DNA of 64,000 bases from Microlunatus elymi (lineage in GTDB: Bacteria > Actinomycetota > Actinomycetes > Propionibacteriales > Propionibacteriaceae), in NCBI RefSeq assembly GCF_007362775.1, contig NZ_CP041692.1:930001-994000 (forward strand). The letters are read 5' to 3'. Below the pieces are notes generated by a model. It was not told the DNA's origin and did no database searches. It worked only from the letters and a program-made list of their open reading frames with translations. The translations under genes were made by a program, and so were the position numbers. Positions 1-7,901 of the stretch are shown piece by piece; the stretch's first letter is position 1, and each line of letters begins with the position of its first letter.

Positions 1-210
1 GTGCAGGAGCGGCTGACCACTCAGATCGCCGACGAACTGGTCAACACGCTGAGCCCTCGGGGCGTGATCGTCGTTCTCGAATGTGAGCACCAGTGCATGA
101 CCATGCGCGGTGTTCGTAAGCCTGGTTCGAAGACGATCACCAGCGCCGTACGTGGTGGCATGCGGGACCCCGTCACCCGGGCCGAGGCGATGAGCCTGAT
201 CACCGGCTGA
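1..210 (+). CDS. folE: GTP cyclohydrolase I, C-terminal part (partial)
   Basis: This is the last 69 residues of GTP cyclohydrolase I, which converts GTP to 7,8-dihydroneopterin triphosphate, the first step of folate synthesis. The stretch [16 protein letters not shown] is the typical end of the active site; its second Cys is one of the zinc ligands of the family, and the terminal MTREEAM-like helix is seen as [10 protein letters not shown]. The gene begins before the window; the GTG at base 1 is only a Val codon. It is followed, after a gene on the other strand, by folP, folB and folK, so it is the first gene of the usual actinobacterial folate cluster. Confidence 0.93.
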   Translation: MQERLTTQIADELVNTLSPRGVIVVLECEHQCMTMRGVRKPGSKTITSAVRGGMRDPVTRAEAMSLITG

Positions 211-228
211 ATCGGCCGAATTCCAAGA

Positions 229-1224
229 TCATCGCCAGAGATCACGGATCGGGGTAGCGGTGGCGCTGTGCCCGAGTCGGGGCAGCCGGTAGGTGTCCTC
301 GAGCAGGCGCAGCAACGAGTAGTGGGTGACGCGCTCGCTGATCGTGCCGACGCGTACGTGATCTCCGACGATCACGGTCGGCACCACGTTGTCGGCCGTC
401 TTGTCGTCCTCGTCCGCGGTGATGATCAACAAGCTGTTGTGCGTACGGGCCCAGGTCACGTAGCGGGACAGATGCTGTTGGAGCCAGCTGTCGGCTTGGC
501 CGATCGTGCCGTCGTGCATGTCGTGATCAAGATCGGGAATCACGAACGCCACCGTGGGCAGCTTGTTGTAGTCGGACGGGAAGTCCTGCAGCGGTCGACT
601 GGTGGCTGCCGGCAGATCGGTGAAGTTCGTCCACGGCGCATGCTTGCGGGCATAGCTGCCGGAGCGGCACACCGTCGATCCCGGCTTCGGCAGGCCTTCC
701 GCATACCCGGCGAAGGAGCGGTGGTGCGACCTCAGTTCGGAGCCAAGGTTCGGCCTTGTGAATCGGTGCGGGCAGGAGTCGTCGCGGACCTGTTGGGTCG
801 AGCCGGAGAACAGCGCCAGATAGTTCGGCTGACTGGGATGCGTGATCGCGTGATAGTGGCTGAACCGCGCGCCGGTCGCGGCGAGATGGCGAAGGTACGG
901 CGCGGAGCTGCTGCCGAGCACCTCGGCCGACGAATGGTTCTCCTCGACCACGATCAGCACATGCGCGGGTCGTACGACCAGGCTTGCGGCCTGGGCAAGG
1001 GTCGGCCCGGTTCGCGACGCTCGACTTGGTGACGTGGCGCCGGCCGTTGGTGCGGGACTTGTTGCTGGTGTGGGACTGGTCCCGACGGCACGCCCGGACA
1101 CGGAGTGATCGGCACGGTGGGCGCCGACCGAGGCGGCAGGCGCGCCGCAGGCAGTGATCGACAACGTCAGCCAGCACGCGCAGACGGCGAACGCGACGCG
1201 GGATCGATGGTGAGTCACACTCAT
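229..1224 (-). CDS. Lipoprotein phosphoesterase (acid phosphatase / phospholipase C type)
   Basis: A 331-residue exported protein of the phosphoesterase family (PF04185), which hydrolyses phosphate esters outside the membrane. The N-terminus is a lipoprotein signal with lipobox ITAC and Cys at residue 26, then a Ser/Thr/Pro-rich linker to about residue 80. Family motifs follow: VVEENHSSAEVLG, THPSQPNYLALFSG and TADEDD, which hold the metal-binding Glu, Asn and Asp residues. The start ATG at 1224 is preceded by GGAGGG at good spacing; the open frame continues upstream but without homology. It lies on the opposite strand between folE and folP and does not belong to their pathway. The exact substrate cannot be told. 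Confidence 0.85.
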   Translation of the reverse strand: MSVTHHRSRVAFAVCACWLTLSITACGAPAASVGAHRADHSVSGRAVGTSPTPATSPAPTAGATSPSRASRTGPTLAQAASLVVRPAHVLIVVEENHSSAEVLGSSSAPYLRHLAATGARFSHYHAITHPSQPNYLALFSGSTQQVRDDSCPHRFTRPNLGSELRSHHRSFAGYAEGLPKPGSTVCRSGSYARKHAPWTNFTDLPAATSRPLQDFPSDYNKLPTVAFVIPDLDHDMHDGTIGQADSWLQQHLSRYVTWARTHNSLLIITADEDDKTADNVVPTVIVGDHVRVGTISERVTHYSLLRLLEDTYRLPRLGHSATATPIRDLWR

Positions 1225-1317
1225 GCCGCCCTCCGATCGGGTTGCTCGACCCGTTGCCGGAGAGTCGAGGAAGTGGCGGGCTCCGGTTCCATCATCAGCC
1301 CAATAGGGTGTGTTGGC

Positions 1318-2181
1318 GTGAACCAGTTTCCCGTCGTCGCCGGCCTGCCCGCGCCGGGCCGAACAGTGGTGATGGGCGTGGTCAACGTGACGCCGGACTC
1401 GTTCTCCGACGGCGGCGACTTCTTCCGCGTCGACAAGGCGATCCAGCACGGTCGCGACCTGATCGCCGAGGGCGCCGACCTCGTCGACGTCGGTGGCGAG
1501 TCCACCCGGCCGGGCGCTGTCCGGGTGGATCAGGACGAGGAACTGCGCCGCGTCATTCCGGTGATCACCGAACTCGCCGCCGAACCAGAGGTCCGTACCG
1601 GTCGAGTCGCGATCAGTGTGGACACCATGCGGCCGGCGGTGGCGCGCCAGGCGGTCGCAGCAGGGGCGAAGTTGATCAACGACGTGTCCGGCGGCCAGGC
1701 CGACCCGGCCATGATCCCGACCGCCGCCGAACTCGGCTGTGCCTACGTACTGATGCACTGGCGCGGGCATTCGGCCGACATGCAGAGCCGCGCGCACTAC
1801 ACCGATGTGGCGGCCGAGGTACGCGACGAGCTGGCCCGGCAGGCCGAACACGCGCTGGCCGCCGGCATCGCCGAGGATCGACTGATCCTGGATCCCGGAT
1901 TCGGATTCGCCAAGACCGGCGAGCACAACTGGGAGTTGTTGCAGCACCTCGACGTGATCGCCTCCCTCGGCCGCCCGCTGCTGTTCGGCGTGTCCCGCAA
2001 GCGTTTCCTCGGCACCCTGCTCGCCGCCGAGGACGGCACCCCGCGACCCGCGAAGGGTCGCGACGACGCCAGCGCCGTCCTCACCGGCTGGGCTGCGACC
2101 CACCGCATCTGGGGCGTCCGCGTCCACACCGTCCGCCCCAGCCGCGACGCCATCGCCGTCTTCGAGCGGCTGTTTGGTTGA
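1318..2181 (+). CDS. folP: Dihydropteroate synthase
   Basis: A 287-residue enzyme that joins p-aminobenzoate to hydroxymethyl-dihydropterin diphosphate; the target of sulfonamides. The two DHPS signatures are clear: MGVVNVTPDSFSDGG near the N-terminus and the pterin-site segment DLVDVGGESTRPGA. LINDVSGG, the DPGFGFAKTGEHN strand-loop and the GVSRKRFLG substrate segment follow in order. I chose the GTG at 1318 because the frame upstream shows no homology and AGGG lies about 8 bases before it. It sits 120 bases upstream of folB in the same direction. Confidence 0.95.
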   Translation: MNQFPVVAGLPAPGRTVVMGVVNVTPDSFSDGGDFFRVDKAIQHGRDLIAEGADLVDVGGESTRPGAVRVDQDEELRRVIPVITELAAEPEVRTGRVAISVDTMRPAVARQAVAAGAKLINDVSGGQADPAMIPTAAELGCAYVLMHWRGHSADMQSRAHYTDVAAEVRDELARQAEHALAAGIAEDRLILDPGFGFAKTGEHNWELLQHLDVIASLGRPLLFGVSRKRFLGTLLAAEDGTPRPAKGRDDASAVLTGWAATHRIWGVRVHTVRPSRDAIAVFERLFG

Positions 2182-2301
2182 CGCGGTCGGGTTGGGCAGC
2201 AGGCACCGACTCGACCGCGCAACAGAGCAGTGTGCAAGACTCCTGCGGGTGCCTGGTTGGGTTCAACTGACTAGGCTGCACTCGCGAGCGGAGGAGGTGA
2301 C

Positions 2302-2763
2302 ATGACAGGCGACCCCGAAAACACGGTGCAAATCGGCACCAACCAGCAGGTCCTGGATCGGATCGACCTGCGTGGCATCTCCGGGTACGGACATCACGGG
2401 GTTTTCGACTTCGAGCGAGAGCAGGGGCAGCGATTTGTCGTCGACGTCACCTGCTGGCTCGATTTGAGCGCCGCGGCCGCCAGCGACGATCTCGCCGACA
2501 CTCTCGACTACGGTGCACTTACCCAAGCGGTGGTGGCCGATATCGAGGGCAAGCCGGTGAACCTGATCGAGGCACTGGCGCTTCGCGTCGCCCGTACCTG
2601 CTTGGCATCGGCGAGGGTCGAGAGGGTGCAGATCACCGTGCACAAGCCCGACGCGCCGATCGATCTGGCCGGTGCCGCCGCCCCAGGCGAGCGGAACGGC
2701 CGGCGGAACGCAGAGGTGGCCGACGTGGCCGTGACCCTGACAAGGAGCAGAACCCGTGACTAG
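2302..2763 (+). CDS. folB: Dihydroneopterin aldolase
   Basis: A 153-residue enzyme that cleaves 7,8-dihydroneopterin to 6-hydroxymethyl-dihydropterin and glycolaldehyde. The sequence IDLRGISGYGHHGVFDFEREQGQRFVVDV is the hallmark substrate-binding segment; DTLDYGALTQAVVADIEGKP and NLIEALALRVA follow, and the conserved catalytic Lys lies in VHKPDAPI. A strong Shine-Dalgarno (GGAGGAGGT) precedes the ATG. The first 18 residues are an extension not needed for the fold. The gene overlaps folK by 8 bases, so the two are translationally coupled. Confidence 0.95.
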   Translation: MTGDPENTVQIGTNQQVLDRIDLRGISGYGHHGVFDFEREQGQRFVVDVTCWLDLSAAAASDDLADTLDYGALTQAVVADIEGKPVNLIEALALRVARTCLASARVERVQITVHKPDAPIDLAGAAAPGERNGRRNAEVADVAVTLTRSRTRD

Positions 2764-3316
2764 CCCCAACCCCCACGCGATCGACGCCGACACCCTCAGT
2801 GGCATGAAGCCGCTGCGCAAGGTGGTCTTCTCCCTCGGCTCGAATCTCGGCGACCGGCTGGCCAACCTGCAGGGCGCCGTCGACGCGATCCGCGACACCC
2901 CGGATGTGATCGTGGTCGACATTTCTTCGGTGTACGAGACCGCACCGGTCGGTGCCCCGGACGGGAGCCCGGATTTCCTCAATCTGGTGATCGTCGGCGA
3001 GACCACCCTGGAGCCGCGGACCCTGCTGGAACGGGCCCAGGCCATCGAGGACGCCTTCGGCCGGGAACGTGACGAGCGCAACGCTCCGCGGACCCTCGAC
3101 GTCGACCTGGTGATGGTCGGCACGACCGAGACGCAGCAGGGCGATCTCAGCCTGCCGCACCCCCGCGCCCACGAGCGCGGCTTCGTACTGCTGCCGTGGG
3201 CCGAGGTCGATCCGGCCGCCGAACTCCCCGGTCGCGGTCCGATCGGCCCGCTGATCGAGGTTGTCGAGACAACGGGCGTCGCCAAGCGCGACGACCTCGT
3301 CATCGAGGGTGACTGA
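2756..3316 (+). CDS. folK: HPPK, hydroxymethyldihydropterin pyrophosphokinase
   Basis: A 186-residue kinase that transfers pyrophosphate from ATP to 6-hydroxymethyl-dihydropterin, giving the substrate of FolP. Motifs in order: FSLGSNLGDRLANLQ, SSVYETAPVG, DFLNLVI, and APRTLDVDLVMVG with the two metal-binding Asp residues, then LPHPRAHERGFVLLPWAEV. It starts with GTG inside the end of folB (8-base overlap). The first 18 residues before KVVFSLGSN are longer than usual. The last of the four folate genes. Confidence 0.96.
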   Translation: MTSPNPHAIDADTLSGMKPLRKVVFSLGSNLGDRLANLQGAVDAIRDTPDVIVVDISSVYETAPVGAPDGSPDFLNLVIVGETTLEPRTLLERAQAIEDAFGRERDERNAPRTLDVDLVMVGTTETQQGDLSLPHPRAHERGFVLLPWAEVDPAAELPGRGPIGPLIEVVETTGVAKRDDLVIEGD

Positions 3317-3435
3317 CCCTGCGCGATTCGCACGATCCACAGCTGGGCGGCAACGAGCCCCCGGACACCGGCGGTGATCGGCCCGACCGGGACGATCGGC
3401 CGCCCGAGGGTCGCATCCGGCGTACGTCGGCACGG

Positions 3436-3876
3436 TTGTTGATCGTCGCCGGACTGATCGGTGCTCTGGTCGGCTGGACGATCGCCGCGGTCTCCGGCTT
3501 CGACGGCGTCCCGGTGGGAGTCGCCTGGTCCTGGCCGATCACCTTGGTGGCAGCCGCCGCCGTACTGTTCTGTATCGCCTACGTCCTGCATCAGCGGCTG
3601 CAGGTCAACCGGCTCCGCATCGACGATCGGCAGGCCGTGGCCTGGCTCGCGTTGGGCAAGGCGGCCGCGCTGATGGGCGTCGTGATGGCCGGCGGCTACG
3701 CCGGTTTCGCGGTACGGTTCCTGGCCGAGCTGACGATCGAAGGGCCCCGCGAGCGGGTGATCCGCTCGGCGGTGGCGATCGTCGGCGGGGTGCTGATCAC
3801 CGTCGCCGGGCTCCGGATCGAGAGGGCACTGATGGTGCCGACCGACGATCAGGACGACGACTCCGGCCAGAAGTGA
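3436..3876 (+). CDS. DUF3180 family membrane protein
   Basis: Small membrane protein of the DUF3180 family, which in actinobacteria regularly follows folK; function unknown. Four hydrophobic segments are visible (about residues 1-20, 32-50, 66-84 and 108-124), with an acidic cytoplasmic tail. The listed start is the TTG at 3436, which begins right at the first membrane helix and has no clear ribosome site. The frame is open back to 3313, and a GAGGGT lies about 8 bases before a CTG at 3319; a CTG start giving a 39-residue cytoplasmic head (including RIRRTSAR) is quite possible. Same direction as folK. Confidence 0.8.
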   Translation: MLIVAGLIGALVGWTIAAVSGFDGVPVGVAWSWPITLVAAAAVLFCIAYVLHQRLQVNRLRIDDRQAVAWLALGKAAALMGVVMAGGYAGFAVRFLAELTIEGPRERVIRSAVAIVGGVLITVAGLRIERALMVPTDDQDDDSGQK

Positions 3877-3879
3877 GAC

Positions 3880-3910
3880 CGCGTGGCGAATGTCTCAGGG
3901 CCGCCACGCG
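3880..3910. terminator. Hairpin after DUF3180 gene
   Basis: Perfect 9-base inverted repeat, CGCGTGGCG at 3880-3888 and CGCCACGCG at 3902-3910, starting 4 bases after the DUF3180 stop. No T tract follows, as is common for actinobacterial terminators. It probably ends the folate transcript. Confidence 0.5.
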
Positions 3911-3953
3911 TGGCGGGCGCGGATCGGCGGCTTCCGCCGGTTAGGGTCTGGGC

Positions 3954-4649
3954 GTGAGTACGACTTCCGCCGGCCGTCATCATGCCTCGATGCCCCGCTT
4001 GCTGCGGGCGAGCCAGATTGTCCTGATCATCGGCGCGGTCGCCTGCGCGGCCGCGGCTCTCGGCCCGCAGTGGCTGGTACGGGTGGGCATCGGTCTGGCG
4101 ATCGCGACCGGGGTGATCGCGGTCGTCCTCGCGTTCAAGCACATCCGGCAGCTGCGTCGTGAGCACGCCGCCCGGCTGCTCAAGATGACCAAGGACCACG
4201 GGGCCGCGCTGACCACCGAGCGGGACCGCAACGCCGAGGTCGTGCAGGTGCTCACCGACCGGGCCCAGACCGCGGTCGAGCAGTCCAAGAAGCAGCGGGT
4301 CCGAATCGGCGAGCTGAACGCGAAGGTGACCGAGCTGACCGGCGACAACGCGGCGCTGCGCAGCAAGGTGAAGTCGCGCGACGTCACCATCGCCGGGCTG
4401 CGGGAAACCGTACGGTCCCGGGACACCGAGATCCAGCTGCTGCGGGCCGATCTTGATCTTGAGGCGATCGACGCGCCGGTCGGCGACGTACACGGGCTGC
4501 CGCGGCATCTGCAGAATTCCGAGGGTTCGATCGAGGACGCAGCCGGCGACGACGAGCTGTGGGGCGATGCGGATCATCCGACCGTGGTGGACATGCGGGC
4601 GATCGAGGCACCGATGCCCAACCTCGAGGTCGATCAGAAGCTCGCCTGA
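3954..4649 (+). CDS. Membrane protein with coiled-coil domain, function unknown
   Basis: A 231-residue protein I cannot assign to a named family. Two adjacent membrane helices are seen at about residues 20-38 and 43-61, followed by a long charged heptad-rich coiled coil from about 65 to 165 (for example VLTDRAQTAVEQSKKQRVRI and the following ELNAKVTELTGDNAALRSK). The C-terminal 65 residues are acidic and probably disordered. The layout suggests a membrane-anchored cytoplasmic coiled coil, perhaps a scaffold. GTG start; the gene stands alone after the folate cluster and converges on the ThrE-like gene. Confidence 0.75.
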   Translation: MSTTSAGRHHASMPRLLRASQIVLIIGAVACAAAALGPQWLVRVGIGLAIATGVIAVVLAFKHIRQLRREHAARLLKMTKDHGAALTTERDRNAEVVQVLTDRAQTAVEQSKKQRVRIGELNAKVTELTGDNAALRSKVKSRDVTIAGLRETVRSRDTEIQLLRADLDLEAIDAPVGDVHGLPRHLQNSEGSIEDAAGDDELWGDADHPTVVDMRAIEAPMPNLEVDQKLA

Positions 4650-4680
4650 GTTCGCAATTCAGCGTACGGAGCCGGATGGG

Positions 4681-6054
4681 TCAGCCGACCTCGTCCGGCT
4701 CTTCTGCTTCTCTGGCTCGCCGGCGCAGCGTACGCAGCCGCAACGGCCCGACCAGCCGGGGGCCGGACAGCCGGCCCTCCAGCTTGCGCGCCTCCCGCCG
4801 CAACGGCTGAGCGATGTACTCGCCGAGGATGACGCCGGAGGCCAGCGCGATCGCGACCCCGGCGGCGGTGACGAAGTCGACCAACCCGGCGGAGTCGCCG
4901 ACGGTGAACAAGGACAGCGCACGGTAGATCGACAGACCGGGCAGGAACGGTGTGATCGCCGAGACCACGATCACCAGCGGCGGCACCCTCACCCGACCGG
5001 CCACGCCGTAGCTGACCACCCCGATGCCGATCGCCGCCACCGCCGCCGCCCAGGGCCGGCCGAATCCCTGCGACTGCAGCAGGTACGCGATCGCTTCGCC
5101 GCCGGCCGCGATCGCCCCGATCGGCCACAGCGCCCGAGCCGGGGTGTACGCGACGAAGCCGAACGCGACCGCGCACAGGGCCGCGCCGACCAACATCGGC
5201 GGAAGGTTGGTCAGTCCGACCGCGCCCGGCGTCAACGTGAGCTCGACGCCGATGATCCGACCGACGCTCAACCCACCGCTGACGCCGATGATGATGCCCG
5301 CGGTGGCCATCATCACCTCCAGGATCCGGGCCGACGCGGTCAGGTAGTAACCGGTCAAGGCGTCCTGCGCCGCACCGATGAAACCCAGTCCGGCCAGCAA
5401 CACCACGATCGTCGCGCTCACCACCAGCGACGGGCTCAACGGCAACGGCGTCCTGGCCAGGCCGACCGCCAGTAGGGTGGCCAGCAGACCGCCGGCCATC
5501 TGCTGGTAGATCACCGGCAACCGCCATCGAGACAGCAGATGCAGCAGCCGATCCAGGCCGAGCCCGGCCGTCAGGGCGATGATCAACACCAGCGGGCCGC
5601 CGCCGAGCAGCAGGCCGACGCCGAGCGCCAGCACGCCCCAGCCGACGGTGATCGCCCACCGTGGCCGGGCATGGCCGGAGGACACCACTCGGGCCAGTTC
5701 GCTGCGTGCCTCATCTCGGGAGATCCGGCCCAGCAGCAAGGCGGTGACCAGATGATCGACTCGGGTCAGGTCCTCGTAGTCGACGTCGCGCTGTTGTACG
5801 TTGCGCCGGCGCACCAGCATCGGTTCGTCCGGGCCGACCTGATGGGCAACGGTCAACGCGGTGTAGGTGACGTCGACGTCGGCGCCGCGCAGGCCGAGGT
5901 GCCGCAGGATCGAGTCCATGGTGGCGGCCACATCGGCGGCGCCGGCTCCATTGGACAACAGCATCTCGCCGACTCGCAGCGCGAGATCGAGTGACTTGAT
6001 CACGTCGGCCGCGTCCTCGGCATGCTCGGGACGAGGTGTGTCTACGCTGGTCAC
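4681..6054 (-). CDS. Threonine/serine exporter family protein (ThrE-like)
   Basis: A 457-residue transporter with the two-domain ThrE layout (DUF1212 plus ThrE_2): a soluble N-terminal part to about residue 130 with the family segment DLALRVGEMLLSNGAGAADVAATM, then ten or so hydrophobic segments. Corynebacterium ThrE exports threonine and serine by proton motive force; other members have unknown substrates. Single gene with its own promoter region, divergent from nothing known; a short 52-base gap separates it from the NuoD-like gene on the same strand. Substrate is inferred from the family only. Confidence 0.85.
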   Translation of the reverse strand: MTSVDTPRPEHAEDAADVIKSLDLALRVGEMLLSNGAGAADVAATMDSILRHLGLRGADVDVTYTALTVAHQVGPDEPMLVRRRNVQQRDVDYEDLTRVDHLVTALLLGRISRDEARSELARVVSSGHARPRWAITVGWGVLALGVGLLLGGGPLVLIIALTAGLGLDRLLHLLSRWRLPVIYQQMAGGLLATLLAVGLARTPLPLSPSLVVSATIVVLLAGLGFIGAAQDALTGYYLTASARILEVMMATAGIIIGVSGGLSVGRIIGVELTLTPGAVGLTNLPPMLVGAALCAVAFGFVAYTPARALWPIGAIAAGGEAIAYLLQSQGFGRPWAAAVAAIGIGVVSYGVAGRVRVPPLVIVVSAITPFLPGLSIYRALSLFTVGDSAGLVDFVTAAGVAIALASGVILGEYIAQPLRREARKLEGRLSGPRLVGPLRLRTLRRRAREAEEPDEVG

Positions 6055-6106
6055 GCTCCGAGTTTGACAGAAGGACTATGAACGCAGCGGCCACCCGCTG
6101 CGGCGC

Positions 6107-7345
6107 TCATTTGTCGATGTCACCGATCACGTATCCGTGGGCGGCGAGCATCAGTTCGAGATCACCGACCCGGCAGCCGGGCAGCAGCGCCTCCAGCGCG
6201 GCGACATTGTTGAAGCTCGGCGTCCGCAACTTCAATCGCCACGGCGTCTTCTCCCCGCGGGACACCAGATAGCAGCCGGCCTGCCCGAGCGGCGCCTCGG
6301 TGGCCAGATAGATCTCGCCCTCGGGCAGCTTGACGATCTTGCCGAGGCGGACGCCGACCGGTCCAGCAAGATCCCGCACCCGTTCGGCGACGGTGATGAT
6401 CATCCGCGCACTGCTGCGCAGCTCGTTGATCATGGTCGCGAACGTCGCCAGCACCGAACCGTCGGCTCGTACGGCGTCGGCGTCGTCGCCGAGTTCGCCG
6501 TCCAGCTCGGCATAGCAGAGGTACGGCTGTTGCCGACGTAGATCAAGATCAACACCGGCAGCCCGGGCAGCCGGGCCGGTCACCCCGTAGCCGTCGACCA
6601 ACTCGGCGGTCAACCTCGGCATCCGCGCCGATGCCTGCGCCAGTGCCGGCTCCATGATCAACTCTGCCGCCCGGTCGGCGACAGCGACGGCCGCCTCGGC
6701 CAGCTCCGCTTCGTCGATCAGCCAGCTGTCGTCGACGTCGGCGGCCAGACCGCCGAGCCGGTTGATCATCGGATGCACGCGGTTCCCGGTCCAGCGTTGC
6801 AGCTGATGGCGCAGTCGTTCGCGCAGCCCGGGCACCGGTGACGGCGCCGGCCCACGACGCAGGAGATAACCCAGGAAACCGAGGTGGCTGAGGATCCGGT
6901 TGTGTTCTGCCAACAGGGTGCGCAGCCACTGCGCGCGGGCTGGAGTTTCCAGGCCGAGCAGTCGTTCGCAGGCCAGCGCGATCGCCAGTTCGGCCGCGGC
7001 CGGCGCCTGCCAGTCGTGCCGGTCGGCAAGCATCAGGATCTGTCGATAGTCCCTGACCTCGTACAGTTTCTCGGCTCCGCGATGCATCGCGCCGACGATC
7101 ACCTCGGCACGCTCGATCGGCTGCTGATCGATCTGCGGTCGATCATCGGCCGCCAGGTCCTCGGCGAGCCAGATCTTCAACTCCAGCAGCCCCGCGCGGC
7201 TCGGGTGGTCGGCGCCGAGATCGAGCAGGATGACGCCGGCCGGCTGCCATCCGCCGCCGACCCGCTCGGCAGCGGGCCCGGCGACGACTCCCGATGCAGC
7301 GGAGCCGACCAGGACGCGAAGCGGTGAGCGGGCGGGCACGCCCAC
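6107..7345 (-). CDS. NuoD-like protein (complex I 49-kDa subunit paralogue)
   Basis: A 412-residue member of the NuoD / 49-kDa family, which lines the quinone site of complex I and is related to the large subunit of [NiFe] hydrogenases. Recognisable motifs are LDLGADHPSRAG (canonical LGPQHPSTHG), MHRGAEKLYEVRDYRQIL and a C-terminal GDLELMLAAHGYVIGDIDK. In canonical NuoD the second His of HPSTHG and the Tyr of the DYL motif hold the quinone head group (His38 and Tyr87 in Thermus); here they are Ala51 and Trp112. It also lacks hydrogenase Ni-binding cysteines. It stands alone, while NuoB/C/I-like genes lie at 33017-34485. GTG start at 7345; the real start could be slightly later. Confidence 0.85.
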   Translation of the reverse strand: MGVPARSPLRVLVGSAASGVVAGPAAERVGGGWQPAGVILLDLGADHPSRAGLLELKIWLAEDLAADDRPQIDQQPIERAEVIVGAMHRGAEKLYEVRDYRQILMLADRHDWQAPAAAELAIALACERLLGLETPARAQWLRTLLAEHNRILSHLGFLGYLLRRGPAPSPVPGLRERLRHQLQRWTGNRVHPMINRLGGLAADVDDSWLIDEAELAEAAVAVADRAAELIMEPALAQASARMPRLTAELVDGYGVTGPAARAAGVDLDLRRQQPYLCYAELDGELGDDADAVRADGSVLATFATMINELRSSARMIITVAERVRDLAGPVGVRLGKIVKLPEGEIYLATEAPLGQAGCYLVSRGEKTPWRLKLRTPSFNNVAALEALLPGCRVGDLELMLAAHGYVIGDIDK

Positions 7346-7364
7346 AGTCTGCCGGTGATCGGGC

Positions 7365-7393
7365 TTGACGATGAACCGGCCTGCCTCTATGGT
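7365..7393 (+). promoter_or_regulatory. Sigma-A type promoter of the GntR-ABC operon
   Basis: TTGACG at 7365-7370 and TATGGT at 7388-7393 with exactly 17 bases between them, 119 bases before the regulator start. The -10 box overlaps the left end of the dyad operator. Confidence 0.6.
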
Positions 7394-7413
7394 TAGTTAC
7401 TCAAGTAATGAAC
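7392..7413. promoter_or_regulatory. Dyad operator, probable GntR binding site
   Basis: A 22-base dyad of form GTT-N2-TTACT-N2-AGTAA-N2-AAC, perfectly symmetric at all 16 defined positions. It overlaps the -10 box and the expected transcription start of the operon that begins with a GntR-family repressor, so autorepression is the natural reading. Confidence 0.6.
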
Positions 7414-7511
7414 CAAGGAACGAGGTTCGCCAGACCATGGTCGGGCAGCGTCTGTGCAGGTGACTGCAGCACGTGTGCGGAGCGCGTCCGACGGCGGAAA
7501 GACGGTGATGA

Positions 7512-7901
7512 GTGATCGCGGACGACAGGCCGATCTTCATACAGATCGCCGAGATGATCGAGAACGACATCGTCGAGGGGGCGCTGGCCGAGGAAGCGCA
7601 GGTGCCCTCCACGAACGAGTTCGCTGCCCATCACCGGATCAACCCGGCCACCGCCGCCAAGGGGATCAATCGGCTGGTGGACGAAGGAATTCTCTACAAG
7701 AAACGGGGGATCGGCATGTTCGTCTCCACCGGGGCGAGGACTGCGCTGCTGGACAAACGGCGCGCACAGTTCGCCACCACCTACCTGGAACCGATGCTGG
7801 CCGAGGCACGAAAGCTGGGCATCAGCCCCGCCGAGGTCAGTTCCATGATCACCGGGAGTGATCGAGCCACCAGCACCAACGGAAGGCAGGCACGACGATG
7901 A
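7512..7901 (+). CDS. GntR family regulator (YtrA type)
   Basis: A 129-residue short GntR repressor of the YtrA subfamily, which has the winged-helix domain and only a small C-terminal dimerisation helix. The DNA-binding domain runs from RPIFIQIAEMIENDIVEGAL through VPSTNEFAAHHRINPATAAKGINRLVDEGILYKKRGIGMFV. Such regulators sit at the head of ABC transporter operons and respond to cell-envelope stress or antimicrobial compounds. Its stop overlaps the start of the ATPase gene by 4 bases (ATGA), so the three genes form one operon. GTG start at 7512 fits the family N-terminus. Confidence 0.9.
   Translation: MIADDRPIFIQIAEMIENDIVEGALAEEAQVPSTNEFAAHHRINPATAAKGINRLVDEGILYKKRGIGMFVSTGARTALLDKRRAQFATTYLEPMLAEARKLGISPAEVSSMITGSDRATSTNGRQARR

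Noticed and set aside
229-2127. A single 632-residue minus-strand frame covering phosphoesterase and folP
   Set aside because: Only the last 331 residues show homology and have a signal peptide and ribosome site; the rest is opposite folP.
6107-7345. The NuoD-like gene as a [NiFe] hydrogenase large subunit
   Set aside because: It lacks the N- and C-terminal CxxC pairs that bind nickel.
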